30,938 bases of DNA from assembly GCA_004555145.1 (NCBI GenBank), contig SFJB01000008.1, positions 1 through 30,938 on the forward strand. Reading direction: 5' to 3'. The stretch is from Bacteroidales bacterium (GTDB lineage Bacteria; Bacteroidota; Bacteroidia; Bacteroidales; UBA932). The position numbers and the translations under genes were made by a program. The notes under the pieces are model-generated. The model was given only the letters and a program-made list of their open reading frames with translations. It was not told the DNA's origin and made no database searches. Shown one piece after another: positions 6,283 through 14,454 of this stretch (position 1 is its first letter; each line of letters begins with the position of its first letter).

Positions 6283-8529
6283 ATGGGTAAATTCGTTATC
6301 AAACAGGCAAAGGACGGACAGTTCTACTTCAGCCTTAAGGCCACCAACGGCCAGGTGATTCTCTCTTCCGAGATGTACACCACCCTCAAGGCTTGCGAGA
6401 ACGGTATCGCATCCGTCAAGAAAAATGCTCCGGAGGAGGCTCGCTATGAGCTCAAGCAGTCCGAGAGCGGAAAATTCCACTTCAATCTCAAGGCCGCCAA
6501 CCATCAGGTTATCGGTTCCAGCCAGATGTATCAGTCCGAGGAAAGCGCAAAGAACGGCATCGCTTCCGTTATGAACAACGCTCCTGAGGCTGAGGTAGTA
6601 AATGAAATCGAAGGCAAGGAGGACGACGAGCCACAGACTGTCGAGCCTGCTGCCGAGGCTGCTCCTGCAGTTGAGGAAACCCCTGCAGTAGAGGCTGCTC
6701 CGGCAGTGGAGGAGGCTCCTGCAGTAGAGGCTCCTAAGGCAGAAGCTCCAAAGGCTGCAAAGAAGAGCACTCTCAACGCATCCGTTGCTCCTGAGGATTT
6801 CGACTGGGACGCTTTCGAAGGCTCAGACGTTTACGGTGGCGTTGACAAGGCTGCCATCGAGGAAGCTTACGACAAGACTCTCTCCAAGATTGTCGAGAAC
6901 GACGTTGTAGAGGGTGTCGTGACAGCAATGAACAAGCGCGAAGTTGTCGTTGCCATCGGCGGCAAGAGCGAGGGTGTCATCCCGGTATCCGAGTTCCGCT
7001 ATGATTCAGAGCTCAAGGTCGGTGACAAGGTTGAGGTTTACGTGGAGTCCGCTGAGGACAGGAAAGGCCAGCTCGTGCTCTCTCACCGCAAGGCCCGCAC
7101 TCTCAAGTCTTGGGACAGAGTCAACGAGGCTTTCGAGAAGGACGAGGTTGTAAAGGGCTTCGTAAAGACCCGCACCAAGGGCGGTATGATCGTGGACGTA
7201 TTCGGTATCGAGGCTTTCCTCCCGGGTTCACAGATCGACATCAAGCCTATCCGCGACTACGACCAGTTTGTTAACCAGAACATAGATTGCAAGATTGTAA
7301 AGATCAATCAGGAGTTCCGCAATGTAGTTGTGTCCCACAAGGCTCTTCTCGAGGCAGAGCAGGAGCAGAAGAGGGCAGAGCTCATCGGCAAGCTTGAGAA
7401 GGGTCAGGTCCTCGAGGGCGTTGTCAAGAATATCACCAACTACGGCGTATTCGTTGACCTCGGCGGTGTTGACGGTCTCATCCACATCACCGACCTCTCC
7501 TGGGGCCGCATCAACCACCCTGAGGAAGTCGTTTCACTCGACGAGAAGATCAAGGTCGTTGTCCTCGACTTCAACGAGCAGCAGAAGCGCATCGCTCTCG
7601 GTCTCAAGCAGCTCACTCCACATCCTTGGGAGAACCTCAATCCTGACCTCAAGGTCGGCGACAAGGTTAAGGGCAAGGTTATCCTCATCGCTGACTACGG
7701 CGCATTCGTAGAGATCGAGCCGGGCGTAGAGGGACTTGTACACGTATCAGAGATGTCCTGGTCTCCAAGGCTCCACTCCGCACAGGAATTCCTGAAGGTA
7801 GGAGACGAGGTTGAGGCTCAGGTACTTTCCATCGACCGTGAGGCCCGCAAGATTTCCCTCGGACTCAAGCAGCTCTCCGAGAACCCTTGGGAGAATATCC
7901 GCGAGAAATATCCTGTAGGCAGCAAGCATAAGGCAAGCGTACGCAATATCACCAACTTCGGTGTGTTCGCAGAGCTTGAGGACGGTGTTGAGGGTCTTAT
8001 CCACATCAGCGACCTCAGCTGGAACAAGATCAAGCATCCTTCAGAGCTCGTTGCTCCTGGTGATGTCATCGATGTACAGATCCTTGACTTCGATGAGGCA
8101 AACCACAAGCTCAGCCTCGGACTCAAGCAGCTCACTCCTAATCCTTGGGATGAGATTGAGGCCAAGTATCCTGTAGGCTCAGTTGTTGAGGGAACAATCA
8201 CCTCATTCACAGACAAGGGTGCCAACATCTCCCTCGAAGGCAACGCTGAAGGCTTCGCTTTCACCCGCGAGCTCGTCAAGGAAGACGGCAAGCAGGCTGT
8301 AGCAGGCGAGACCCTCCAGTTCAAGGTGATCGAGCTCCGTCGCTCTACCCGCCGCATCCTCCTCTCTCACCTCCGCACCTACGCTGAGGTCAAGGAAAGG
8401 GCTGCAGCTGCAGAGGCAGAGAACACCAAGAAGGCCGTAAAGAGAGTAAATGCCAACGTTGAGAAGACCACTCTTGGCGACATTGACGCTCTTGCAGCTC
8501 TCAAGGAGAAACTCGAAAAAGGCGAGTAA
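6283..8529 (+). CDS. rpsA: Ribosomal protein S1 with N-terminal twin DUF1508 fusion
   Basis: A 748-residue protein. Residues 171-748 are a standard Bacteroidales S1, starting at EDFDWDAFE and holding six S1 (OB-fold) domains at about 205-270, 287-354, 373-443, 459-530, 546-617 and 632-696. The middle repeats carry GVDGLIHITDLSW-like cores. S1 binds mRNA at the 30S subunit. Unusually, residues 1-100 are two tandem DUF1508 (YegP-like) repeats of about 50 residues: GQFYFSLKATNGQVI with GIASVKKNAP, then GKFHFNLKAANHQVI with GIASVMNNAP. They are joined to S1 by a Pro/Ala/Glu-rich linker (about 117-162). One reading frame covers all of it, from the first in-frame ATG after a strong promoter. Codon use is highly biased, as expected for a ribosomal gene. 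The S1 identity is certain; the role of the extension is unknown. Confidence 0.95.
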   Translation: MGKFVIKQAKDGQFYFSLKATNGQVILSSEMYTTLKACENGIASVKKNAPEEARYELKQSESGKFHFNLKAANHQVIGSSQMYQSEESAKNGIASVMNNAPEAEVVNEIEGKEDDEPQTVEPAAEAAPAVEETPAVEAAPAVEEAPAVEAPKAEAPKAAKKSTLNASVAPEDFDWDAFEGSDVYGGVDKAAIEEAYDKTLSKIVENDVVEGVVTAMNKREVVVAIGGKSEGVIPVSEFRYDSELKVGDKVEVYVESAEDRKGQLVLSHRKARTLKSWDRVNEAFEKDEVVKGFVKTRTKGGMIVDVFGIEAFLPGSQIDIKPIRDYDQFVNQNIDCKIVKINQEFRNVVVSHKALLEAEQEQKRAELIGKLEKGQVLEGVVKNITNYGVFVDLGGVDGLIHITDLSWGRINHPEEVVSLDEKIKVVVLDFNEQQKRIALGLKQLTPHPWENLNPDLKVGDKVKGKVILIADYGAFVEIEPGVEGLVHVSEMSWSPRLHSAQEFLKVGDEVEAQVLSIDREARKISLGLKQLSENPWENIREKYPVGSKHKASVRNITNFGVFAELEDGVEGLIHISDLSWNKIKHPSELVAPGDVIDVQILDFDEANHKLSLGLKQLTPNPWDEIEAKYPVGSVVEGTITSFTDKGANISLEGNAEGFAFTRELVKEDGKQAVAGETLQFKVIELRRSTRRILLSHLRTYAEVKERAAAAEAENTKKAVKRVNANVEKTTLGDIDALAALKEKLEKGE
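6648..6750 (+). repeat. Degenerate Ala/Pro/Glu/Val-coding tandem repeat in rpsA linker
   Basis: The linker is built from irregular repeats of a unit meaning roughly PAVEEA or PAVEAA, with variants of gctcctgcagtagaggc at DNA level. It encodes a disordered, acidic hinge between the DUF1508 pair and the S1 body. Such tracts are prone to copy-number change. Confidence 0.7.
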
Positions 8530-9314
8530 TGAACTTCACTCTCAAGATAATGGGCACAGCCTCGGCTATGCCCATTTCTGATAGAAATCCAAGCGCTCAG
8601 GTACTTTCGGTGCACGGGCGCTTGTTTCTTATCGATTGCGGTGAGGGCACTCAGCAGCAACTCAGGCGTGCCCACGTGTCTTTCCTGAAAATCGAAGCCA
8701 TTTTTATCACCCATATCCACGGAGACCACCTCTTCGGCCTCTTCGGCCTGCTCAGCTCTATGGCAATGTACGGCCGTACAGGCGATCTCGACATTTATGG
8801 TCCCAAGGCCCTCGGCTCCGTTCTGAAGTTCTATGAATCCTTCTTCGGCGAAGGGATGAACTACAATATCGTCTTCCATCCTGTAGAATGTGATGCCCCA
8901 CAGCTCATCCACGAGTCCAAAAATGTCAGGGTCAGCGCCTTCCCTCTCCGCCACAAAATCGAGTGCTATGGCTACCGTTTCGACGGAATTGCCTCCGAGC
9001 GTCATCCCGAGGTGCCTTCATACGCATATTGCTCTGATACGGCTGCTTTCCCGGAACTGCCCGTATGGGTGAAGGGTGTGAAACTCCTGTATCACGAAGC
9101 TACTTATACCAGGGATATGGCAGACAAGGCTGCGTTCCGTTGGCATTCCACTACCGAGGATGCCGCCTGCTGCGCAAAGGAAGCCGGTGTCGGGAAACTG
9201 CTTGTAGGCCACTATTCCTCAAGGATTGTGGATTTTGAAGCCTATCTGCAGGAGTGCAAGGAGATTTTTCCCGAATCTGTAGCCGTGCAGGATGGTGATG
9301 TCTTCGATTTTTAG
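8529..9314 (+). CDS. rnz: Ribonuclease Z, shortened form
   Basis: A 261-residue metallo-beta-lactamase-fold endonuclease of the type that trims tRNA 3' trailers. It keeps HIHGDH (His62, His64, Asp66, His67), His142 (LRHKIEC), Asp170 (YCSDT), HEAT (189-192), the HST segment at 206-208 and His228 (VGHYSSR), so the two-metal site looks complete. The family is usually about 300 residues. Roughly 40 residues are missing between GYRFDGI (148-154) and YAYCSDT (165-171), the stretch that in Bacillus and Bacteroides enzymes holds the PPGP/dG loop region. The start overlaps the rpsA stop by one base (TAATG), which implies translational coupling. It could be a functional minimal RNase Z or a paralogue with another role. 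Confidence 0.85.
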   Translation: MNFTLKIMGTASAMPISDRNPSAQVLSVHGRLFLIDCGEGTQQQLRRAHVSFLKIEAIFITHIHGDHLFGLFGLLSSMAMYGRTGDLDIYGPKALGSVLKFYESFFGEGMNYNIVFHPVECDAPQLIHESKNVRVSAFPLRHKIECYGYRFDGIASERHPEVPSYAYCSDTAAFPELPVWVKGVKLLYHEATYTRDMADKAAFRWHSTTEDAACCAKEAGVGKLLVGHYSSRIVDFEAYLQECKEIFPESVAVQDGDVFDF

Positions 9315-9327
9315 TATATTAGCGTCG

Positions 9328-10266
9328 ATGAAAAAGTTACTTTTGATATTGTGTGCGGCCCTGCTCTCCATAGGGGCGAGCAACAACCCCAGGATAGACT
9401 ACATCAACAAGTACTCTTCCCTGGCAATAAAGGAAATGAAGCGCACCGGAGTTCCTGCAAGCATTACCCTTGCCCAGGGACTTCTGGAGTCGAATGCCGG
9501 TCAGTCCGCTCTTGCAAGGAAGGGAAACAACCACTTCGGCATCAAATGCCACAATGACTGGGACGGCAAGACTATGAAGGTGGACGACAATGCTCCGAAG
9601 GAATGCTTCAGGGTATATCCCAATGTGGAAGCCTCTTACCGCGACCATTCAGACTTCCTGCGCGGCCGCGACCGTTACAAGCCGCTCTTCGAATTGAAAC
9701 AGGGTGACTACAAGGCATGGGCGCACGGACTCAAGAAGGCTGGTTATGCTACAGATCCTTCTTACGCCACAAAGCTCATAGAGCTCATAGAGGACTATGA
9801 GCTGGCACGTTTCGACAAAGGCGTGAAGGTGGAGGTGAAGCCGCCGCTGGAAATCGAGACCCCTAAAGTCGTGGCAGAGCCTCAATATCAGAAGCCTGAA
9901 TATAACGAATCAATACGCTTCTCTACCGTCCGACCGACCTACTCCCAGAACGGAGTGAAGTTCATATATGCGGCAGCAGGGGACACTTTTGCTTCCATCG
10001 CCGCATCCAATAACCTGTTCCTCAAGGAGTTGCTGTCTTTCAACGATTTGGAGAAGGAACGCCCTCTCGTGGAAGGAGAAATGGTTTACATCGAAAAGAA
10101 GAAGGCCCAGGGACCGGTAAGCAAATATGTAGTTGAAGGAGAGTGTGAGAACCTCTACCAAATTGCCCAGCGTTTCGGAATACGCCTTGCTGCCCTGCAA
10201 AAGCTCAACATCCTCCTCTATGGCAAGACGCTTGAGGAAGGAGATACGATAAAACTCCGCAAGTAA
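9328..10266 (+). CDS. Exported glucosaminidase with two LysM domains
   Basis: A 312-residue peptidoglycan hydrolase. The signal peptide is at about 1-18. A glucosaminidase (FlgJ/LytD-like) domain at about 25-160 has the catalytic Glu54 in AQGLLESNAG, followed by GNNHFGIKCH and GYATDPSYATKL (139-150). Two LysM peptidoglycan-binding domains end the protein at about 212-256 and 267-312. The enzyme should cleave the GlcNAc-MurNAc backbone in the periplasm. An in-frame ATG at 9292 lies inside rnz and would place extra residues before the signal peptide, so ATG 9328 is chosen. mltG starts 1 bp after its stop, so the two envelope enzymes are cotranscribed. Confidence 0.9.
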   Translation: MKKLLLILCAALLSIGASNNPRIDYINKYSSLAIKEMKRTGVPASITLAQGLLESNAGQSALARKGNNHFGIKCHNDWDGKTMKVDDNAPKECFRVYPNVEASYRDHSDFLRGRDRYKPLFELKQGDYKAWAHGLKKAGYATDPSYATKLIELIEDYELARFDKGVKVEVKPPLEIETPKVVAEPQYQKPEYNESIRFSTVRPTYSQNGVKFIYAAAGDTFASIAASNNLFLKELLSFNDLEKERPLVEGEMVYIEKKKAQGPVSKYVVEGECENLYQIAQRFGIRLAALQKLNILLYGKTLEEGDTIKLRK

Positions 10267-10267
10267 T

Positions 10268-11323
10268 ATGAAATCCGGGTCCAGAGCTGTTTTCATTCTG
10301 CTTGCCCTTCTGACTTTGGCGGTGACTATCTTCGGCGGAACCGTCCTGCTGAGGCGTTGGCAAGATTCCAGGCAGGCCAACATAAGCAGGGAGCTGGAGC
10401 TTTATGTATATCCTTCGATGGGGGCGGATGAGGTTTTGGCTGAACTGGTGGCAAGTTCTGCTGTCCGAAATCCCAGAAGTCTGGCCCGTTCTTTCAAGGA
10501 CAAGCAGGTGGACGAATTCCTGCAGCCGGGACACTATCTTATACCTGCATCCAGTCCGAGCGTCTATGTGGCCAGGATGCTTAACAACGGCTGGCAGACT
10601 CCCGTCAGGCTGACCCTTTCGGGCAACCTCCGCATCAAGTCCAACATAGCGGCGAAGATTGCCTCCCAACTTCTTCTGGACTCAACTGAAGTTTACAGCG
10701 CCTTGAATGACGATGCCCTGCTCTCCGAGTACGGCACGAATTCCCGTGACGTGTTTTCCCTGCTCATTCCCGATACCTACGAAATCTACTGGACTGCGTC
10801 GATGAGGGATTTCCTCGCCGCTCAGAAATCGGCAAACGATGCCTTCTGGACTGAGGAACGCAAGTCAAAGGCTTCCAGGCTGGGTCTCAGCCGTCAGGAG
10901 GTCTCCATCCTTGCCTCCATAGTCAAGGGAGAAACCAACTATGAGCCCGAAATGCCTAAGATAGCCGGTGTCTATCTCAACCGACTCAAGGCGGGCTGGC
11001 CCCTCCAGGCAGATCCTACAGTGGCATTCTGCTTCGGATACAGCCTCACCAGAGTGCTCAACAAACATCTCGAGGTGGATTCCCCATACAATACCTACAG
11101 GCATCAGGGGCTGCCCCCAGGCCCCATCTGCGTCCCGACTAAGGCAGCGCTCGACGCTGTCCTGAACCCTGATTTCGGAGGGGAATGGGGAAAGGGGAAC
11201 TTCTATTTTTGCGCCAATGCTGATTTCTCCGGCACCCACAGTTTCGCCCGCACCCTGGCCGAGCACAATCGCAATGCGGATGCGTTCAGGCGTGAGCTGA
11301 GCCGCCGCCAGAAACAGAAATGA
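10268..11323 (+). CDS. mltG: Endolytic transglycosylase MltG
   Basis: A 351-residue inner-membrane enzyme (YceG family) that cuts nascent glycan strands and ends their elongation by forming a 1,6-anhydro-MurNAc. One N-terminal membrane helix (about 7-28) is followed by a LysM-like region and then the catalytic domain. ASIVKGET (216-223) holds the presumed catalytic Glu222, AGVYLNRLKAGWPLQADPTV is the family signature, and ICVPTKAALDAVLNP and FSGTHSFARTLAEHN are the later blocks. The motif is usually written IVEKET; here the first Glu is Lys, while the second is kept. Its TGA abuts the stop of the opposing MBOAT gene. Confidence 0.93.
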   Translation: MKSGSRAVFILLALLTLAVTIFGGTVLLRRWQDSRQANISRELELYVYPSMGADEVLAELVASSAVRNPRSLARSFKDKQVDEFLQPGHYLIPASSPSVYVARMLNNGWQTPVRLTLSGNLRIKSNIAAKIASQLLLDSTEVYSALNDDALLSEYGTNSRDVFSLLIPDTYEIYWTASMRDFLAAQKSANDAFWTEERKSKASRLGLSRQEVSILASIVKGETNYEPEMPKIAGVYLNRLKAGWPLQADPTVAFCFGYSLTRVLNKHLEVDSPYNTYRHQGLPPGPICVPTKAALDAVLNPDFGGEWGKGNFYFCANADFSGTHSFARTLAEHNRNADAFRRELSRRQKQK

Positions 11324-13099
11324 TCAGAACTGGAAATAGATGAAGGCCTGGAGGTCGGCAGTAATGAACTGGTATGCGAGCAGCACTGCCAGGACTACCA
11401 GCAGTCCCATCAGCGGCAGCGGCAGCAGGGCGAAGTGCACTCTGTACCACTGTTTCCATTTGGCAGGAAGCCAGTGGATCACAAGGCCAAGAATCACAAG
11501 CGCGAAGACCTTCCAGTAACTTGCGCATATATCGGGAATCATGCTAAGATCCCAGGAGGAGCCTATCTGATTCACCATATTGCGGGCGGTGCGCCAGGCG
11601 GTCTCGTTCGCTGTTGCAGGGTCCAGGTTGCTGCCGCTGCGGAAAAAGAGCCGGGTGAAAGTTATGAAGGTGAAGGTTTGTGCCACGCCCCAGACATATC
11701 CCAACTTCTCACAACCCTTGCCTCCGCAAATTCTGTATATGCTGCGAACCAGGGTCCCGAGGAACACGGCAGCAGCCCAGGCGGCGAGCAGATTCCATAC
11801 CGGGGCGGGGGAGAGACGGGTGAGCGCGAAGAGCAGCAGGCTCAGCAATGCCGTAAGCAGCAATCGCCAGTAATGTTTCATCCCCTTCCACAACTGATAT
11901 GCGATGAGTCCCAGGCCATTGAGCCCTCCCCATATAATGAAGTTCCACGAAGCCCCGTGCCAGAGTCCACCGAGCAGCATGGTCACGAAGCGGTTGGTAT
12001 TGGCAACTATGCTCTTGCGTGCAGCCGGTCTGAAATGGGCGAGCGCAAGCATGGCAATCGCCAGGCAGGCGAATGACGCCGGCACAAGCCAACCCCCGCT
12101 GAGCATGGCTGCGATCAGGGCAAAGAGCGCAATCCAGAACCAGGTGCCGAAGCTGGCATTTCTGTTGCCGCCCAGGGGGATGTAGAGATATGACCTGAGC
12201 CAGCGACTCAGAGACATATGCCAGCGCCTCCAGAAGTCCTGTGGATTGGAAGCCTTGTACGGGGAATTGAAGTTCTGAGGCAGGTAGAAACCCATCATCA
12301 TCGCTACTCCTATGGCTATATCCGTATATCCGGAGAAGTCCGCATACACCTGAAGGGAGTAGCCGAAAAGGGCGGCAAGGTTCTCGAAACCTGTAAACAG
12401 CAGCGGATTGTCAAAGACCCTGTCTATGAAGTTTACTGCAATGTAGTCGCTGAGAATGATCTTTTTCAGGAGTCCGTTCACCACCCAGAACACCGCTGTT
12501 CCGAACTGTCGGCGGCTGAGGGAAAAGTTCCTGTAGAGCTGGGGTATGAATTCGCTTGCCCTCACTATTGGACCTGCCACGAGCTGGGGAAAGAAACTGA
12601 CATAGAAGCCGAAATCCAGAATGTTGCCCACAGGCTTCACGTCTTTCCGGTACACATCCACTGCGTAGCTTATCACCTGGAAGATGTAGAAGGATATGCC
12701 TACCGGCAGAACTATGTTGTCCACGTGCAGCAGGTTCTTGCCGCTCAGCTCGTTGATTACATCGCTGAAGAAGTAGGCATATTTGAACCAGCACAGCAGG
12801 CCCAGGTCGATGCACAGGCTCATGCATAGCCAGAACTTTCGCTTCCAGCCCTCCTGCCCGGACATCCGCCTGGCAATCAGAAAGTCTGATACTGTGACGA
12901 ATATAAGTATCAGCACCGACAGCCCGCTGGTCTTGAAATAGAAGAAGAGGCTCACGAAGAAGAGGAAGCTGTTCCTCAGCAGACGCCTGTCCCCGATCAG
13001 GGCAAAGACGGCATATACCAGGGCGAAGAACGCCCAGAAGTAAAACTGGGTGAACAGAAGCGGAGAATTTGGGTCGAATGAGAAAATTCTTTCCATCAT
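11324..13099 (-). CDS. MBOAT family O-acyltransferase (AlgI/PatA-like)
   Basis: A 591-residue polytopic membrane protein that would move an acyl, probably acetyl, group across the inner membrane onto an extracellular glycan. Signatures are DFSGYTDIAIG (254-264), DFWRRWHMSLSRWLRSYLYI (288-307) with PLGGN after it, and LLGGLWHGASW with the catalytic His381. The C-terminus ends FIYFQF, as in many Bacteroidota members. About 45 residues with two extra hydrophobic stretches sit between PLGGN and LLGGLWHG (about 314-369), where relatives have a short loop. The start overlaps the SGNH hydrolase stop (ATGA), so the two are coupled. Whether the substrate is peptidoglycan or an exopolysaccharide cannot be told. 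Confidence 0.9.
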   Translation of the reverse strand: MMERIFSFDPNSPLLFTQFYFWAFFALVYAVFALIGDRRLLRNSFLFFVSLFFYFKTSGLSVLILIFVTVSDFLIARRMSGQEGWKRKFWLCMSLCIDLGLLCWFKYAYFFSDVINELSGKNLLHVDNIVLPVGISFYIFQVISYAVDVYRKDVKPVGNILDFGFYVSFFPQLVAGPIVRASEFIPQLYRNFSLSRRQFGTAVFWVVNGLLKKIILSDYIAVNFIDRVFDNPLLFTGFENLAALFGYSLQVYADFSGYTDIAIGVAMMMGFYLPQNFNSPYKASNPQDFWRRWHMSLSRWLRSYLYIPLGGNRNASFGTWFWIALFALIAAMLSGGWLVPASFACLAIAMLALAHFRPAARKSIVANTNRFVTMLLGGLWHGASWNFIIWGGLNGLGLIAYQLWKGMKHYWRLLLTALLSLLLFALTRLSPAPVWNLLAAWAAAVFLGTLVRSIYRICGGKGCEKLGYVWGVAQTFTFITFTRLFFRSGSNLDPATANETAWRTARNMVNQIGSSWDLSMIPDICASYWKVFALVILGLVIHWLPAKWKQWYRVHFALLPLPLMGLLVVLAVLLAYQFITADLQAFIYFQF

Positions 13100-14454
13100 C
13101 TGCTCTTCCTGAGTTTGTAGTGATCGTAGTAGAGGAGTAAGGCGTCGCTGAACATTTCTCCAACCTTCTCGGATCCCCTGCGGGTGAAGTGCACGTGATC
13201 GGAACCGGCCAGAGGAGGGGTGGCGTTCACCCAGTCCACCATTGAGTTCCAGCCGCCCATAGCACCGTAAAGATCCCAGTATGCAGCCCCGGCGGCATTG
13301 GTATTGGCGCGCAGGGAGTCGATATATTCCGGCAGTATGGGATAAGTCTGGCGCTTGCCCTTCACGAGCGTGGACATGTCCGAAGGCCCTATGAGCACTA
13401 TCCTGGCCTCAGGTGCCATTTTCTGGAGGTAGGCAATCTGCTTACGCATAGCCTGGGCGTAGTTGGACACGGCCTTGGTGCTGGTGGTGTAAGGCACACT
13501 GTTACCGCCGTATTGCAGGATTATGAGACGTACATTTTCGTCCCGGTAGAAGCGCCGCAACTGCTCGGAGGAAATGGATGTGAACACCAGGCCTGCACAA
13601 CCGCGCATCGCCACGTTGTCCAGATGCACACCCTCGCGTGAGTCCAGCAACACTCCGTAGATGTCGGCTTTCCCGGAAAGGACAAGGCTGGCCCTGAGAC
13701 TGCTGTCCGGGAGCTCGAAGTCATAGCGGGACAGGGAAGGGTCTCCTGTCGCCACCAGGGTTTTTCCGGCGCAGCGCATTCGGAGCTCCCCGTCCACGTT
13801 CCCTACCAGCACGCTCAGGCGGTCGAAGGGCATAACGCCCTTGTCCTTGGAACGCATCTGCCTGAAATTCAATTGTATGGTGCTGTCGATTCGTATGAAA
13901 TCCCCGTAGGGGCCGTATTTGCTGTTATCCGATTTGTTGCCGAAGACCGAAAACCTGTCGCCTTCGCCGGAGGCATCGCAACCCATTCCGAACGTGAAAT
14001 ATTTCATTGCCGGCATCATTCCCTGGCCGTAGCCTCCGAAACGCTCCTGAAGAGCTTCGCGTATTCTTGAACTGATGCGGTCCTCCTCGATCTGGGAGTC
14101 CCCGTAATGCACTATCCTCACCCCTTTTTCCGATGCCCCCTCAAGGGCCTTGAACAGGGGATCGAAATATTCCGGATTCCCGTCAGGAAGGTAGAAGCGT
14201 GCCGGGTCGGACTCGAAGAACTCCTCGAAACGGTCTTTCTCCGCTTCCTTGACGGCTGCCTTACGCTGCGCTATGAGTTCCTCGGGCGAAAGCCTTATGT
14301 CCTCAGTCTCCTCACCCGCAAGCATTTCGTGAAGCGATGGGAAGCGTATGTCCAAGCCTGCAATATGCCTCTCGCCATCGGGAAACAGGGCGCACAGGGC
14401 AGCCAATGCAGCGATTACAGAAAAGATGAACAAAACTATCTGTATCCTTCTCAT
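13096..14454 (-). CDS. Membrane-anchored SGNH/GDSL hydrolase, MBOAT partner
   Basis: A 452-residue protein with an N-terminal membrane anchor or signal (about 4-24) and a periplasmic SGNH domain. Block I is [15 protein letters not shown] with nucleophile Ser120, block III is QYGGN (314-318), and block V is SDHVHF with Asp419 and His422 completing the triad. Proteins of this kind pair with MBOAT acyltransferases (as PatB, AlgX or AlgJ do) and transfer acetyl to, or remove it from, the polymer. The frame is open to an ATG at 14493 inside uvrB, but ATG 14454 forms an ATGA overlap with the uvrB stop and puts the hydrophobic segment at the N-terminus. Transferase versus esterase activity is undecided. 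Confidence 0.85.
   Translation of the reverse strand: MRRIQIVLFIFSVIAALAALCALFPDGERHIAGLDIRFPSLHEMLAGEETEDIRLSPEELIAQRKAAVKEAEKDRFEEFFESDPARFYLPDGNPEYFDPLFKALEGASEKGVRIVHYGDSQIEEDRISSRIREALQERFGGYGQGMMPAMKYFTFGMGCDASGEGDRFSVFGNKSDNSKYGPYGDFIRIDSTIQLNFRQMRSKDKGVMPFDRLSVLVGNVDGELRMRCAGKTLVATGDPSLSRYDFELPDSSLRASLVLSGKADIYGVLLDSREGVHLDNVAMRGCAGLVFTSISSEQLRRFYRDENVRLIILQYGGNSVPYTTSTKAVSNYAQAMRKQIAYLQKMAPEARIVLIGPSDMSTLVKGKRQTYPILPEYIDSLRANTNAAGAAYWDLYGAMGGWNSMVDWVNATPPLAGSDHVHFTRRGSEKVGEMFSDALLLYYDHYKLRKSR

Noticed and set aside
10915..10945. MltG as an inactive enzyme because IVEKET reads IVKGET
   Set aside because: The Glu believed to be catalytic is the second one, which is kept, and the rest of the signature is intact.
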